From: Emiliania huxleyi CCMP1516
Taxonomy: Eukaryota; Haptophyta; Isochrysidales; Noelaerhabdaceae
Reading direction: 5' to 3'
Assembly: GCF_000372725.1 (NCBI RefSeq)
Contig: NW_005201269.1
Span: forward strand, 93,077 to 157,076
DNA: 64,000 nt
The notes under the pieces were generated by a model. It did not search any database and was not told the origin of the DNA. It saw only the letters and a list, made by a program, of their open reading frames with translations. Both the position numbers and the translations under genes were made by a program. Within the stretch, counting starts at the first letter, position 1. The number at the start of each line of letters is the position of its first letter. This document shows positions 10,295 through 21,421 of the stretch, piece by piece.

Positions 10295-12124
10295 CGTTCC
10301 TCTGCTACTACTCCTCTACTCGAGTACCCCCTGTATCGGGGTTATGGGGGGTTTACGAGGTGTGAACGTGAACAGAGTAGCCAGATCGCTGTCGATCGTT
10401 ACGGCACGCATGGGGGGCCTCCCGGACGTATGATCCTAGCCCAATAAGCTCCACGGAGCAGATTTGGATTTTTGACAGAATTAAATGCACTGCCCCCGCT
10501 CGGTACTAATAGTCGTAGTTTTGGGGGCGGCGCCCCTCACGGCACCACACTGACGCCGGACAGCCCGAGATTAGCCTAGCAGTGAGTGGGAATCGCCTGC
10601 CGGTCGGCTTGGCACGAGCCAAGCACTTGGGCGGCCGTCAACCGAGTCCGAGCGGCGCCTGAGGTGGGTGCCACGGCGTCCGCACGAAGGCGTGGCGGGG
10701 TGAGGAGCCAGCGGTGGTGAACACCTCCCTGACGGGCGCGCGGCGCGCCGGATGGTCCGCCGAGGCCGCCGCCGCCCCGGCGGCGGCGATGGGGGCGGCG
10801 GGGCCGACCCGGCCGGCGTTTGTCGGCTCCACCTACAGAAGAGCAGTCTCTGTGGGTCGACGATACTAACTCGGTAGTAACGCTGAGCGGTGCTGTGCGA
10901 CGCCGCGTCGTGCGCGAGGCGACCTCCTGGGGCTACCTGGGCTGGCAATGGATGCCACCAGGACGCACGGCTAGCAGGAGCCAGTCGGGCATGCCCTGCT
11001 GTGGAGCAGAGCCTGCTGGCGCACCGGCGATACTAACTCAGCGCGCCGCGAGAGGCAAATCTGGGCGACTTTGGAGGCGCAGTTCTCGAGCTTGCCGTCG
11101 ACGATTGATGTCGGGTAAATTGTCACTGCCGTCCGGGAAGGTCTTCTCTCAGCAGGCCGAGCGCCGTGGCATCGCGCTGCTCGCAGCGCTGTCGCGGCGC
11201 CGAGAACCCCCAAAACTCGCGAGACCTCGATACTAACAAAGACTACGACACTGGGGGTACCCGTAGCTGCCCGTTCCCCCAGCTGGTGCCCCCCCCCCCC
11301 CCGCCACTGCCTTGCGTTGGCTCTGTAAAAAAAAGCCTCGGTTTCCAGCTGGTTTGGGTTCTGCATATAGGTAGGTCATCTCTCCCGTGTGTCTGTCTCG
11401 CGTCCACCCATACCGCGTTGGTGTTGTCCAGTCCGAGCCTGGCTGGCTGGCTGTTCTTCACCTTCCTACAGCTGGTACTTCTTGCTCCCTTGCTGCTTCG
11501 GGCGGTAGCAGACGCCTTTGTAGCCGGTGTTGCTGCTGCTACTGGCGGTGAGGGTGAGATGCGTATGCGTGATACGTAAGGGCTGGGATCGCAACATCGT
11601 TCCCCCCTCCCCCCCCCCTCCCCCCTTCCCCTACTGCCTTGCGTTGGCTCCTTGGCTCTGGAGCCTTGGGTTGGGCTCTGTACCGGGTACCCCGAGCCTG
11701 GTTGGGTTTTTTATATGTAGGTACTCGAGTAGGTCATTTCTCCCGTGTGTCTGTCTCGCGTCCACCCATACCGCGTTGGTGTCCAGTCCGAGCCTGGCTG
11801 TTCTTCATTCACCTTCCTCCATACATACACACATACATACATCGGCTTTAGGTTTGTTGTTAGCCGCTAGCCCTATCTCGCACTCATGGGTGATGACAAT
11901 TCATTGGATGAGTGTTCGCGAGCAGAAGCCTGTTTGGCCCTGTACCCCAGCCTTGGGGTTATATTATTCCAGGGGGCGACCCCTCCGGGGAGGCCGGCTT
12001 TCCCCGTGCCGGTTCTCCCCAACCAACCCCGCCGGCAGCGCGAGCTGCCGGCCACATTGAGCGGTTCGTCCGCGTCGCGCACTCGTCCCAACCGGGGGCC
12101 GCAGACTCGTTCCGCGCGCCAACG
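10295..12124. other. Intergenic stretch with TACTAAC motifs and internal duplications
   Basis: No convincing gene. tactaac, the strict fungal branch-point consensus, occurs at 10864, 11031 and 11231; the first two are followed within 10 bases by AG. A block at about 11300-11460 recurs at about 11632-11815 (shared gtgtgtctgtctcgcgtcca). gggctgggatcgcaacatcg at about 11581 repeats the sequence over the isochorismatase start (about 10278). Confidence 0.5.
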
Positions 12125-13798
12125 TCTAGGGTACCATACTTGACCCCCCCCCCTTGGCGCCACGTGTCTTTTCGTGCCAAACCAGCGCGATCTCGGCGGG
12201 GCGTCAGCGCCTATCGGAGGGGCATCATGCGCTCCCGGGGCCGCCCGACGGCGCGGGCCTCTTGCCGATGGACCCAGCCGAGGTGCCCGACCAGTCGGAG
12301 TGGCGCTGACGCGCCGCGCGCGACCACCAGCCAGCTTTCCGGCCGGGCCGAGAACGGTGTGTCGAGAAAGTAGACACTCCAAACAGTTGCCGAGTTTTTT
12401 GCCTCTTTTTGAGCGATGCTGCTGCACACCCAGCCCACCAGTGATACTAGAAGCACCAGATTTACCCCGTCGCGAGCTTGACCGTCACCCCGGTGACCGC
12501 CCACAGGTGGCTGATCGCGGCCGCCGCTCACGCTGCTTTTCGGCGCCTGGCTCTCAGAGGGCCCCTGCGGCTCTCTCTCGTCGCGTGACCGCCGCCGACA
12601 TCATGTGCTCGGTCGTCCCCGCCGGCGCGGAGCTGCGCCACGTCGAATTGTTCGGTCACTCGACCGCCGGCGCGCCCGCCGGCTCACCTCTCGCGCCGCC
12701 CCTTCGCACAAAGCCCGCTCACGCCGCACGTACTCAGCCATCGGCGCGACATCACCCCCGCGCAGGCACCTCGCGACGGGTCGACGCACTCGTGCGGCTC
12801 AACGCAGAACTACGGAGCGACCTCCGCCGCGGCTCGGCGCTGCCCATGGCAGCAACAGGTGCCGCCCCACCACCCGCCTGCTGCCTCTGCCTCTCTCAGC
12901 CATGCGACCCCTCCGCCAATGCACACCTCGAACGCGACGTCAGATCCCGCTGCGACTGGCAACAGTCGCGGCGATGAGGCCTCCGCCAGCACTGATCGTC
13001 ACAACTCGTCTGTTACGCTACACGTTTTTGCCCTGTGCAGGTGAGCGGACCGCTGCAGCCGCAGTGGAGCCGCGGGTCGGGCGAGGGAATGGCCTTTTGG
13101 CGCGGCGCTGCTATGTGCCTGCGCGCTCATGGCGCGTTCAGGGGTGCGCCTGCGGTGTGTAGACTGCGGGGCGCCGCGATAGCGCGGCGCCGACGATTGT
13201 GTCGCTCATTGTCACACCGTCGACACGGTCACAGTGTGTGTGCAGTGCGTCCACTCCGGCGACCGTGACGCCGTCGGCGCTCGCCTATACCGGCTAGTGT
13301 GGAGCTCTCAGTGTGGTTGCGTGTTGTACTAGTGGTGCTGCACTAGGCGGCCCGTTTTTAGCAAAAAGCAGATACCACATCGCGTGTGGTCGTCGAAAAA
13401 CCGCATGTTCGCCCGTCTGGGACCTCTTCGTACGGCTCCAAAAACCGCTCCTTAACGACGACTACGCGGCCCGGCGGTCGATCTGCGCCTTCTCAGCGGT
13501 GGAGGGGATGTGGTCGGTACGTGCGGACCGCGTGGTGCTGCGATGGCTTGACGAGTGCGACTCCCAGCGTCGACTTTTCGACCCCACGGAGCCTCTGCTG
13601 CTCCGGGGGGGGGGGGTCTGCAGACCACCCGGCCGAACTTCAGAGTCGCGGTGCTCCTCAAATACCGCTCAAACGCCCCCGATGTTGTGGAGGGGACATA
13701 TGCTGATGATCCTGGCCCGATTGGTTCGCGCAGAAAGCTTCTGTGCGGTCGTTAAGGTTCGCTCCCCGCACACCGGCCCGGAAGTATGGTACCCTAGA
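12125..13798. mobile_element. Possible DNA element bounded by 17-bp inverted repeats
   Basis: tctagggtaccatactt at 12125-12141 is the exact reverse complement of 13782-13798. The enclosed 1.67 kb has open frames (for example about 12174-12977 and 13313-13810, +) but no transposase motif I can recognise. Target-site duplications are not obvious. It could be a non-autonomous DNA transposon or coincidence; otherwise this stretch holds no gene I can name. Confidence 0.3.
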
Positions 13799-15357
13799 AA
13801 CGGCTGGTGACGCTGTGTTGCCCTTGAGCTAGTCCTTCCCCGGTCGCCTAGCCTCTGCGCTGTCTGGCGAACGCCTGTATGCCATGCGCGCGGACCACGC
13901 TTGCGTGGATACGTGGCTGGCAGGCTGACCCGTGTGCGGAGTAACCCGCGCACGGGGACACTTCACGGGTTCGAGTCGTCAAACATTAAGCAGCGGAGGT
14001 GTGCCGAGGGGGACCGGGAGGCGGTAAGTCGTCGTCGCCCGGCGCTGCTTGCAGCACCATGGCGAGGACGCTAAGAGGTTCCTCTTTTCCGCGCCCCCCC
14101 CTCAAGGCGCGCGATACACATTGAGCTTAGCCTTCGATGTTATGAAACAAACGCAAGGCGGACATGGCATATCGCTCTCGGGCCCACAGACATCCCGCAC
14201 ACCCGCCGCCCCCCGCGCGCGCCCCACCCCGGCCGGGAGAAAGGGAAGTGACAGCTTGGGATGGCAACAGAACGAGTATCTTGCACTCCATGTGCGAGGA
14301 CCCGGACCAGAGGCCCGGCGTGATGATCTCGCACGAAATAAATAAAACGGACACCACCCCAGGAGATGAGTAAAAAGGAACACTCAGGTCCCCGCCGTCC
14401 CCGCGCGGGACCCCGCGCCCGTGCGGGGCTCGTTTTGAGGGTTTGTCACGAGGGGGCCAGGCTGGGGACCAGGGCTCGTTGTGTGTGTCAAACTGTGGGT
14501 GTCGGGTTCGGCCGCGACTAGCCGGGGGGGCACTTGGAGCACTTGGAGTGCAGTCGGTAACCTCACATCCAGGGCCGGGGAGCTAAGAAGCGCACCCAGC
14601 GGGCCGGATGATCGGCATCGGGCTACGGGCTAGAGAGCCCTGACCCCTAGGGGGGTGCGCGTTCGCAGGGAATAAATAAAAACGGACACCTCTCTACTAA
14701 AAACGGACATCTCCCTCAATAAAACGCACATCTTACTAGGAGAGTAAAAAGGAATAAAAAATAAAATCATGAAAGTTCATAAAAAAGAGATACCGTCCAC
14801 CACACACCACTCACACCAGGGATTGCTCACCTCAGTGGAGGGTGCCTCGCGCAACCGAGGGGGAGGGGAGAGAGGGGGGGCGGGGGGTAGCTGCCCAGTT
14901 TTTCTTCTAAGCAACCATAAGGGGCATGGCGCGAGACGCGAGAGAGACCGCGTATATGACTTATGAGAGTACACGGCTGTTCCCCTGTTGTACACGCCGG
15001 TCCGGCGGTCCGCGATCGCCGCGCACGCCGCGTCCCGCGCCGCGCGCCGGCGCCTCCCTGTCCCGATTTTGCACATCACAAGGCCCGAGATCGGCCCCAT
15101 AAACAGGGTTGCCAAAGAAGCAAGCGAGCCCCGCTCCCGTCTCGGCTCAGCCGGTCGCGGTCGCGGTCATGCGTCCAGCTCCAGGGAGAGGCAGAGCGTG
15201 GATAGCGTCCGCGGGATCCGCCGCGCAATGGGGAAGCAGGCTGCCCACCACGGCCGCCGCACGGGCTTCACCGGCTCGCGGCTCCGGAGCGAGAGGGAGA
15301 GGGTAGCCGAAATAAATATAAAACGGACACCTCTACTGCGCGAAAAACATGCGCGCT
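13799..15357. other. Non-coding stretch with several retroposon-like tails
   Basis: Minus-orientation (AAAT)n tails followed by an acggacacc-type motif occur near 14336, 14671 and 15310. Around 14690-14730 aaacggacatct-like units are repeated. No gene recognised. Confidence 0.55.
14330..14355 (-). mobile_element. 3' end of retroposon family (TTTA tail)
   Basis: aaataaataaaacggacacc matches the tail plus 3' end seen near 14671, 15310 and 63470. Read on the minus strand it is a ggtgtccgttttattt end with a short TTTA tail, as in LINE/SINE-type retroposons. The body is not delimited. Confidence 0.45.
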
Positions 15358-16770
15358 TCAGGCCCACGCCTCGATCTTCTTGGGCAGCAGCTGGTTGGAC
15401 ACGTCCTCTCCGTGTCCTAGGCAGGCGTCTTCGCCCTTGCCCCAGGTAAAGACAGCGCTGTCGGCGATGAGGGAGAGGCTATGGTACTCTCCAGCCGACA
15501 CGGCAACGACGCGCTGGCCAGCCAAAGCCTCGATCTTCTTCGGCAGCTGCTGCAGTTGCTCGTCGCCGTGGCCCAGTCGGCCATCCTCTCCAAGCCCCCA
15601 GCTCCAGACGGCGCCGTCGGCGGTGAGGGCGAGGCTGTGAGACAGTCCAGCCGACACAGCGACGACGCGCTGGTCAGCAAAGGCCTCGATCTTCTTCGGC
15701 AGCAGCTGGCGCCGCTCGTCGCCATGGCCCAACCTACCATAGGTTCCCTGGCCCCAGCTCCAGACCTCTCCGTCGGCGGTGAGGGCGAGGCTGTGTTCGC
15801 CTCCAGCCGACACGGCGACGACACGCCGGCCAGTCAAGGCCTCGATCTCCTTGGGCAGCAGCTGCTCCTGCAGGTTGCCGTGGCCCAACTTGCCATAGTC
15901 TCCATCGCCCCAGCTCCAGATGGCGCCGTCGGCGGTGATGGCGAGGCTGTGGTACTGTCCAGCCGACACAGTGACGACGCGCTGGCCAGCCAACGCCTCG
16001 ACCTTCTTCGGCAGCAGCTGGCCCTGCTGGTCGCCGTGGCCCAGCTGGCCAAAGCCTCCATAGCCCCAGCTCCAGACAGCGCCGTCGGCGGTGATGGTGA
16101 TGCTGTGGTAAGCTCCAGCCGACACAGCGACGACGCGCTGGCCAGCAAAGGCCTCGATCTTCTTCGGCAGCAGCTGGTCCTGCTCGTCGCCGTGGCCCAG
16201 CTGGCCAGAGCCTCCATCGCCCCAGCTCCAGACGGAGCCGTCGGCAGCGAGGGCGAGGCTGTGGAAATCTCCAGCCGACACGCTCACAGCACGCTCGCCG
16301 CCCAGGGGAGAAGGGAGGCGGGTCAGCGTGTTGAGCTGCGTCACTTCATCGCCGTGGCCCAGCAACCCTGGAGCGTAGGACGGCGCTGAGCCGCACGACG
16401 AGAGCCGCCCCTCGCCGTCGATGAAGAGGCTGTGTTGTTCGCCTGCCGCCAGCCTCGCCGGCGGGTTGGACTCGCGCAGCAAGGCATAGTAGCACAGCCA
16501 CCGCACAGCGCAGCTCTCTCCCTCTGGCTGCGCCGGCGGCTCGTAGCCGGCCTCTTGCAGGCGCAAGCGGATGCCCTCCAGCGCAAGCGAGGCGTGGAAG
16601 AGCAGCGAGACGGCCGCGACGCGAGCGATGTCGGCGGGGTCGCAGCGAGAGAGGGCGCGCACGAGGAGCTCCGTGGGGAGATCGAGGAGGCGGGTGGGCG
16701 GCGACGCGTCCGGCGAGGGGGCGGCGGCGGAGGCGGCGAGGCGGCGCGAGCGGCGCCGCGGGGCAGACAT
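15358..16770 (-). CDS. F-box protein with RCC1 repeats
   Basis: 470 aa, apparently intronless. Residues about 28-70 form an F-box-like segment (LLDLPTELLVRALSRCDPAD). From about residue 130 there are seven to eight RCC1-type blades with the repeated signature VVAVSAGxxHSLALTADGxV, WSWGxGxxGxLGHGDE and LLPKKIEAL. Family knowledge: F-box proteins recruit substrates to SCF ubiquitin ligases and RCC1 propellers are protein-interaction surfaces. The ATG at 16770 (MSAPRRRSRR) is preferred to an upstream in-frame ATG at 16818, because the extra residues come from retroposon-flank sequence. The blades are very similar to one another at DNA level, suggesting recent internal duplication. Stop at 15358. 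Confidence 0.85.
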   Translation of the reverse strand: MSAPRRRSRRLAASAAAPSPDASPPTRLLDLPTELLVRALSRCDPADIARVAAVSLLFHASLALEGIRLRLQEAGYEPPAQPEGESCAVRWLCYYALLRESNPPARLAAGEQHSLFIDGEGRLSSCGSAPSYAPGLLGHGDEVTQLNTLTRLPSPLGGERAVSVSAGDFHSLALAADGSVWSWGDGGSGQLGHGDEQDQLLPKKIEAFAGQRVVAVSAGAYHSITITADGAVWSWGYGGFGQLGHGDQQGQLLPKKVEALAGQRVVTVSAGQYHSLAITADGAIWSWGDGDYGKLGHGNLQEQLLPKEIEALTGRRVVAVSAGGEHSLALTADGEVWSWGQGTYGRLGHGDERRQLLPKKIEAFADQRVVAVSAGLSHSLALTADGAVWSWGLGEDGRLGHGDEQLQQLPKKIEALAGQRVVAVSAGEYHSLSLIADSAVFTWGKGEDACLGHGEDVSNQLLPKKIEAWA

Positions 16771-16817
16771 CGCGAGAAAAAGAATTTCCGCGCGCAGGAT
16801 TTTGAACAGTGGTCTCA

Positions 16818-16856
16818 TCCCTCCCTTGGGTTGTCTGTTTTCTTTCTTTCTTTCAG
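16818..16856 (+). mobile_element. 5'-truncated copy of a TTTC-tailed retroposon
   Basis: atccctcccttgggttgtct followed by gttttctttctttctttc equals the 3' end of the elements at 24810-25010 and 53720-53914. It lies just upstream of the F-box/RCC1 start. Confidence 0.6.
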
Positions 16857-16937
16857 TGATGTCAAAAAGAATTATCCCTCGACCTTCCGTCCTTTCTTTC
16901 GTCGCAATTTACTCCCCAGTCACTCCCGGAGCCCTCC

Positions 16938-17246
16938 CTAGCCATCAACCCGCGGACCTCCACACCAAACCCGTCCCCCCACGAGAACGAGCCGCCCGGG
17001 GTGGAGCGCCGCCACCTGCCGGGCCTCGCGCACCTCCCACAGACACACCCCTCCCACGAAGAAGAGTAGGACCGCGGAGTGCTCCGCCGCGTGCCGCCTC
17101 GCCCCCGCCAGCCTCGCGCGCGCGCGGGAGAGGAGCCCCCCCGCCGCCTCGGCCGGCGAGACGCGCACCAGCCCGCGAGGCTCCTCGCCGGCCAGCACCC
17201 GCTCGAGCAGCCGCCGCGCGACGGGCTGGTACACGTCCCCCTCCGC
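16938..17246 (-). CDS. C-terminal exon resembling a Sec1/Munc18 (VPS33-type) protein
   Basis: A clean acceptor (CTGCAG|GCGGAG at 17252-17241) opens a frame running to a stop at 16938. It reads DVYQPVARRLLERVLAGEEP near the start and SAVLLFFVGGVCLWEVREAR, then PGRLVLVGGRV, near the end. The FFVGGVxxxEVREAR element is the hallmark GGVT-EI/R strand-helix of SM proteins, which chaperone SNARE assembly. No upstream exon is recognisable, and a gene on the other strand starts about 90 bp away, so this may be a detached or truncated fragment. Confidence 0.4.
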   Translation of the reverse strand, partial: AEGDVYQPVARRLLERVLAGEEPRGLVRVSPAEAAGGLLSRARARLAGARRHAAEHSAVLLFFVGGVCLWEVREARQVAALHPGRLVLVGGRVWCGGPRVDG

Positions 17247-17337
17247 CTGCAGGGGCGGGGTTCGATGCCGCGGCCCCTGGACGCTGGAGACGCGCCATCA
17301 CAGAGGTGGGTCACTCTTTCGCCGCCCCCGCGCTCAG

Positions 17338-17724
17338 ATCAAGTGCTGCTACCCACGGTCCGAATGCGAGGCGCGGCCCAACTTACCCTGCGCGATGGCT
17401 CCAGTGCCAGAGATGGGCCTCCCAGAGCACACATGCCCCGATTGGGAGCCGGAGCCGGAGCCGGAGTCGGAGCCGGAGCCGTACGGGCGCATGCTTTTTG
17501 CGCCGGACGGCCATGCGGAGCTCGGCCGCGTCGAAGACCGCCACACGGTGTGCGCCGACACGCCGGACGAGCTCCTCGCACCTGTCGCGGAGACCCTCGG
17601 GCTCCCCGCTGCCACTTGCGCCGAGCTCCTTCTCGAAGGCGCGTGCAAGCTCCGTGAGGTCAAGGACGTGTGCGCCAAAACGTGTGAGGCGTGCAAGAAA
17701 GACAGGGAGGCAAGCTTGGGGTAG
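17338..17724 (+). CDS. Cysteine-rich protein with a ShK-type domain (5' uncertain)
   Basis: The frame is open through ATG 17395 to TAG at 17724, and in frame upstream to a possible acceptor (GCTCAG|ATC at about 17337). The upstream part is also cysteine-rich (CCYPRSECEARPNLPC). After an acidic Glu-Pro run comes a candidate ShK-like domain: CADTPDELLAPVAETLG, TCAELLLEGACKLREV and VCAKTCEAC, with the final C-x-x-x-C-x-x-C pattern. ShK domains are common in secreted algal proteins. No signal peptide is seen, so a first exon is probably missing. Confidence 0.5.
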   Translation: MKCCYPRSECEARPNLPCAMAPVPEMGLPEHTCPDWEPEPEPESEPEPYGRMLFAPDGHAELGRVEDRHTVCADTPDELLAPVAETLGLPAATCAELLLEGACKLREVKDVCAKTCEACKKDREASLG

Positions 17725-17800
17725 ACATGAAGTGCACCGGTTCTGATGGACCTTTGGCCAGCTTGGGGTAGACATGAAGTGCACCGGTTCTGATGGACCC
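17713..17800 (+). repeat. 50-bp tandem duplication after the ShK-type gene
   Basis: cttggggtagacatgaagtg and the next 18 bases occur twice, at 17715 and 17763. The first copy carries the stop codon of the upstream gene. Confidence 0.85.
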
Positions 17801-20784
17801 TTGCGAGAGGTGGCGAGCGGAGCAAGAGCGGTGACCGGTGTACGGGGCTCCTCGCCACTTTGCTGCTATTTGACCTCAACTCGCGGCCCGCCGCGCGGCT
17901 CTCCGAGCGCGAGAGGAGTCGTCTACGAGGCGGCGGCGAGCGCAGGCGGCGGCGACGCGGCGGCGCGGCGGCGGATCGCGGCGCTGACAACGGCAGCAAT
18001 CTGCGGCAGGCTGCTACTTGCTGCAGCAGCTGTTGCTGCTGCTGCTGCTCCGCTGCTGCTGATTGTGGATACCCATACCTCCGATCACCCCGCCCGCCCG
18101 CCCCGCCCCGCCCGCCCGCCTCTCCCCGCTTGCCCGCCCGCCCGCCCGCCCGCCCGCCCGCCCGCCCGCCCGACCGACCGACCGACCGACCGACCACCCA
18201 TTCCCATCACCATCTCACATACCTACAATAGGCGCTCTCGAGAGCTCCATTCGCGGCCTACTCGCTGCCTCGAGGGAGGAGGGGAAGAGGACGGGCGTGC
18301 TTGCGCGCCTGGCGCGAGGCCCCCCCCCGAAAGGCAAGTATTAGACCCATGAAACCGAGACCCATCCCCACCGCCCCGACCCCCCCACCCCCTTGCTCCC
18401 CTCCCCCCCTCGGGAGGGCCGAACTGAGGCGCCCGTGGGGACCCCGCAATTCCCTTCCCCCCTGGGAGGGCCGGACTGAGGCGTCGAGGGCCCCGCTCTT
18501 TCCCTCGCATAGCGGCCACTCTTCGGATCGCTGGTCGAGCGACCCGGGGGATGCCCCGCGCGCCTGACCCAGGCGCGAAAACGAATCTGCGAGGCGTGGC
18601 CGCTCACGCGGCCCGATGGGGAGGAACGGGGCGGACTACGGGGATCGGCTTCTTACACAGCCCTTCCCTGCAGCGAGCCCCCCTCCAACCCACCCGCGCT
18701 AGGTCCCGGGGGACGCAGGGGTCAGCCCCGCGCGACCTCGGGAACTAGCCGGGGCAGTCGGAGAAGGGGCAACTCCGCGCACTGACGGTCGGCCGCCAGA
18801 AAACACGCCTGCGAGCGAGCGGCGTGCGTGCGTGCGTGCGTGCGTGCAGAGCGGGCGGTGGGGCGATGGAAGTGAGGGCGTCGGCATGGGCGGTGGTGGT
18901 GAGAGCGGCGGTGAGGAAGGTGGTGGTGGCGAGGCCGGAGGGCAGCAGCCGCTGCCGCTGCTGCTGCTGCTGCCGCTGCTGCCGCCACCGCCGCCGCCGC
19001 CGCCCCCGCTGCTGCTGTTGCGGCACCTCGCATGCGCCACCAGAGCGGCTCAGGAAAACGCAGCGAGCTGCGTTGACAGCCCAATTCCTGAGCAGCTCTG
19101 TTCCCCTGCCGCCTACCCGCTCAATGTCACCATTGTAAAATGTGAAAGGGGGTAAGGTAAAGGGGGGGGGCAGTACCACAATGAGACGGGGGTACACCTA
19201 CCGAACGATACCGGGATGGCTCTCCGGTACCGGCGTGATACCCGGGCGACATCTCCCCCGCCAATGGTAATGGAATGGGCATGATGAGGATGAGCATGAT
19301 GGGTGACCACTCAGTGGGCACATGGATGTATGGGCCGAAAATGACGATGGGGGCCGAGCCCGCTCCCCTGGGACCACGCCGAAATTTCCCGAGGCCTCAA
19401 GCACGGGATGAGCATGACGAAAATGCAAGGAGTGAGCCGATGAGAATGAAATGCGCAACGATGAAAATGATGATGGGGGCCGAGCCCGATGAAGAGTGAG
19501 CCCTGAGTGAGCACTGATGGCACACGCGCATGCGTGTGCGTGTACAGCGCGTTCACGTGCGCGAATGGGCACCGCGAATGGGCAACTATCTTGCATGAGT
19601 GCGCCGCGCCCGGCCCGTCCCCGGGCCTAGCGACCCAGCAGGCTCGCGGCGCACGCAAGCCGGCCGCTCACCTGTGGGGAGACACCATACAGGCTCACCT
19701 AGCGTGGGTGTGGTGGCAGTCATGCCACGACACGGAGACACCAACACCATGTGGGCGCCCAAATCTGTTGTCTGATGCACCAAGCGTGCACCCAAGCGTG
19801 TAGGAAGCAGCCATCGTAATCTGTATACCAACCATTGCACCGGCCCAGACCAGCTGGAGGCGGTGCTCCAAGGTGCCGGACGAGCGGCACACGCCGCGTT
19901 GCAATAGCTGTCGGACTTGACGCGCTCGGTACGACGCCTGCGACCCGTCTCGGGTCAGGTGGCACGACGCTCATCGCGCCTACCAGCGCTGCCGTACAGG
20001 TTGCCACGACGAGGTCGAGCACGCTTCTATACGCTCGCCCAGCCTTCCTTTCCATCCCATAAGGTAGCCTGGGAACGGTGGCGGTCAGAGGCAAAGCCTA
20101 CGAGGGGTGGTGGAACCACATGTCACGGCTACCGCCGGCTCGAGCCTCGACCCCACGATAGCCTCCGAAGGCTGACTTTGCGGCACCATCATCGACGATG
20201 TCGACGAGTTGGGTCGCTCTCGCGGTAGCCAGATGACCTCTCATAGAGTACTTTAGCATCATCGGCCATGGCCGCAGGGAGCGCGGGGGAGCGGGGCGCT
20301 GGGAGCAACACTTGACCCTCGCCGTATAAGAAACTCTCACACACCTAATAAAGTAACCTCCAAACGAGCTCTCTCTCGACTAACTCCCCTCTCTTTCGGC
20401 TCCACCTGGCCTGCCGGATTGCTGGGGACAGCCCCGATGCCGAACCGAGATCGCGCGGTGTGCAGTGCACGGCGCGCTCCCCCAAGCTCCCTCCACATGC
20501 GCATGGCCCAAGAATGTGGCGCCTCCGGCGGGGCGCTGCAGTTGGCCGAAGCCACCCCGAAACCACCCCGAGTTCCGTCAAGCGCCACCGCCGCCCCTCC
20601 AGCCCTGCGCGCCGCCGCTGCAAGGTGGCGGAGAGGCGACGGGCGCGACGCCCCGCCCACCCACCGCCCGCCATTGGCCCACGAAGGCATGAACGCGTCC
20701 ATGAACGCGTCCATGAGCGCGTCCATGAGCGCGTCCGTCAACACACGCGTCCGTGGCGTGCGGTGACGTGTCCGGCGGCGGTGC
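17801..20784. other. Simple-repeat-rich stretch without a recognised gene
   Basis: Holds (CTG)n-like runs at 18010-18060, a (CCCG)n then (CCGA)n array at about 18085-18195, tgcg repeats at 18826-18847, and gctgctgctgc/gccgccgcc runs at 18955-19020. A purine-rich gatgggggccgagccc segment is repeated near 19347 and 19470. gcgtccatgaac/gcgtccatgagc units lie at 20695-20740. Frames through these are low complexity. Confidence 0.6.
18085..18195. repeat. Tetranucleotide array (CCCG)n/(CCGA)n
   Basis: Long run of cccg units switching to ccga units. It accounts for Arg/Pro/Gly-rich ORFs on both strands. Confidence 0.9.
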
Positions 20785-21018
20785 TCAGAAGGCGGCGAGG
20801 GCGGCGAGCGCGGCCTGCACCTCGTGGATGGCGGCGGGCGCGCCCCGGAAGAGGCGGAGCCGCGCCGAGCGCGGGAAGGAGAAGGAGGCGGTGCAGTCGG
20901 CGTCGCCCACGTTGCAGACGTAGAGCTCGAAGGCGCCGGCAGAGGCGGCCTCGGCGGCGCGGAGTTCCGCGCCCCCCAAGCCCTCGTCGTCTAACGGCTC
21001 GAGCTTCAACGCGGACAT
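20785..21018 (-). CDS. Small hypothetical protein or last exon
   Basis: 77 codons from ATG 21018, reading SALKLEPLDDEGLGG, then GAFELYVCNVGDADCTASFS and FRGAPAAIHEVQAALAALAA. Composition is protein-like and unlike the repeats around it. The bases just before the ATG (gtcag) could be a splice acceptor, so it may be the final exon of a longer gene. No family recognised. Confidence 0.35.
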   Translation of the reverse strand: MSALKLEPLDDEGLGGAELRAAEAASAGAFELYVCNVGDADCTASFSFPRSARLRLFRGAPAAIHEVQAALAALAAF

Positions 21019-21421
21019 CTGACTCCACTCGCTCGACCTGCTGACGCCGGTTGACATACATCGACGGATCTGCCTCAGCGAAGCTTCCAACTCTCCTTTC
21101 CGGAGAGGCGCTCATCACTACCATAACGGTGCTCTACCCCCGAAGGAGGGGTAGGCGCACCTCTCTATTACACAATGAGTGAGTGTGGGCCGGGGAGGGA
21201 GACGAGCGAGGTGTGTACCTTTTGATGATTGTACACTACCCCCAGGCAGCCAAAAGTGCGGTCGACACGGCTCTATACGTGAGCGTGAGGGGGGAGTCTC
21301 TTGGAGTTGTTTGCCCAGCCTTGACTTCTGACCTACAAAGAGTAAGAGAACCCACGTACGGAAACGAAAACACATCCAAACCAACACCACAACCGAGACA
21401 GACACCTGCTCTCGAAACATT

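Noticed and set aside
13960-13985. B-box-like gggttcgagtc
   Set aside because: The flanks do not form a T stem and no A box is placed correctly.
15481-16389. 302-residue plus-strand ORF with VGGEGEAV repeats
   Set aside because: Antisense of the RCC1 repeats, which have clear family motifs.
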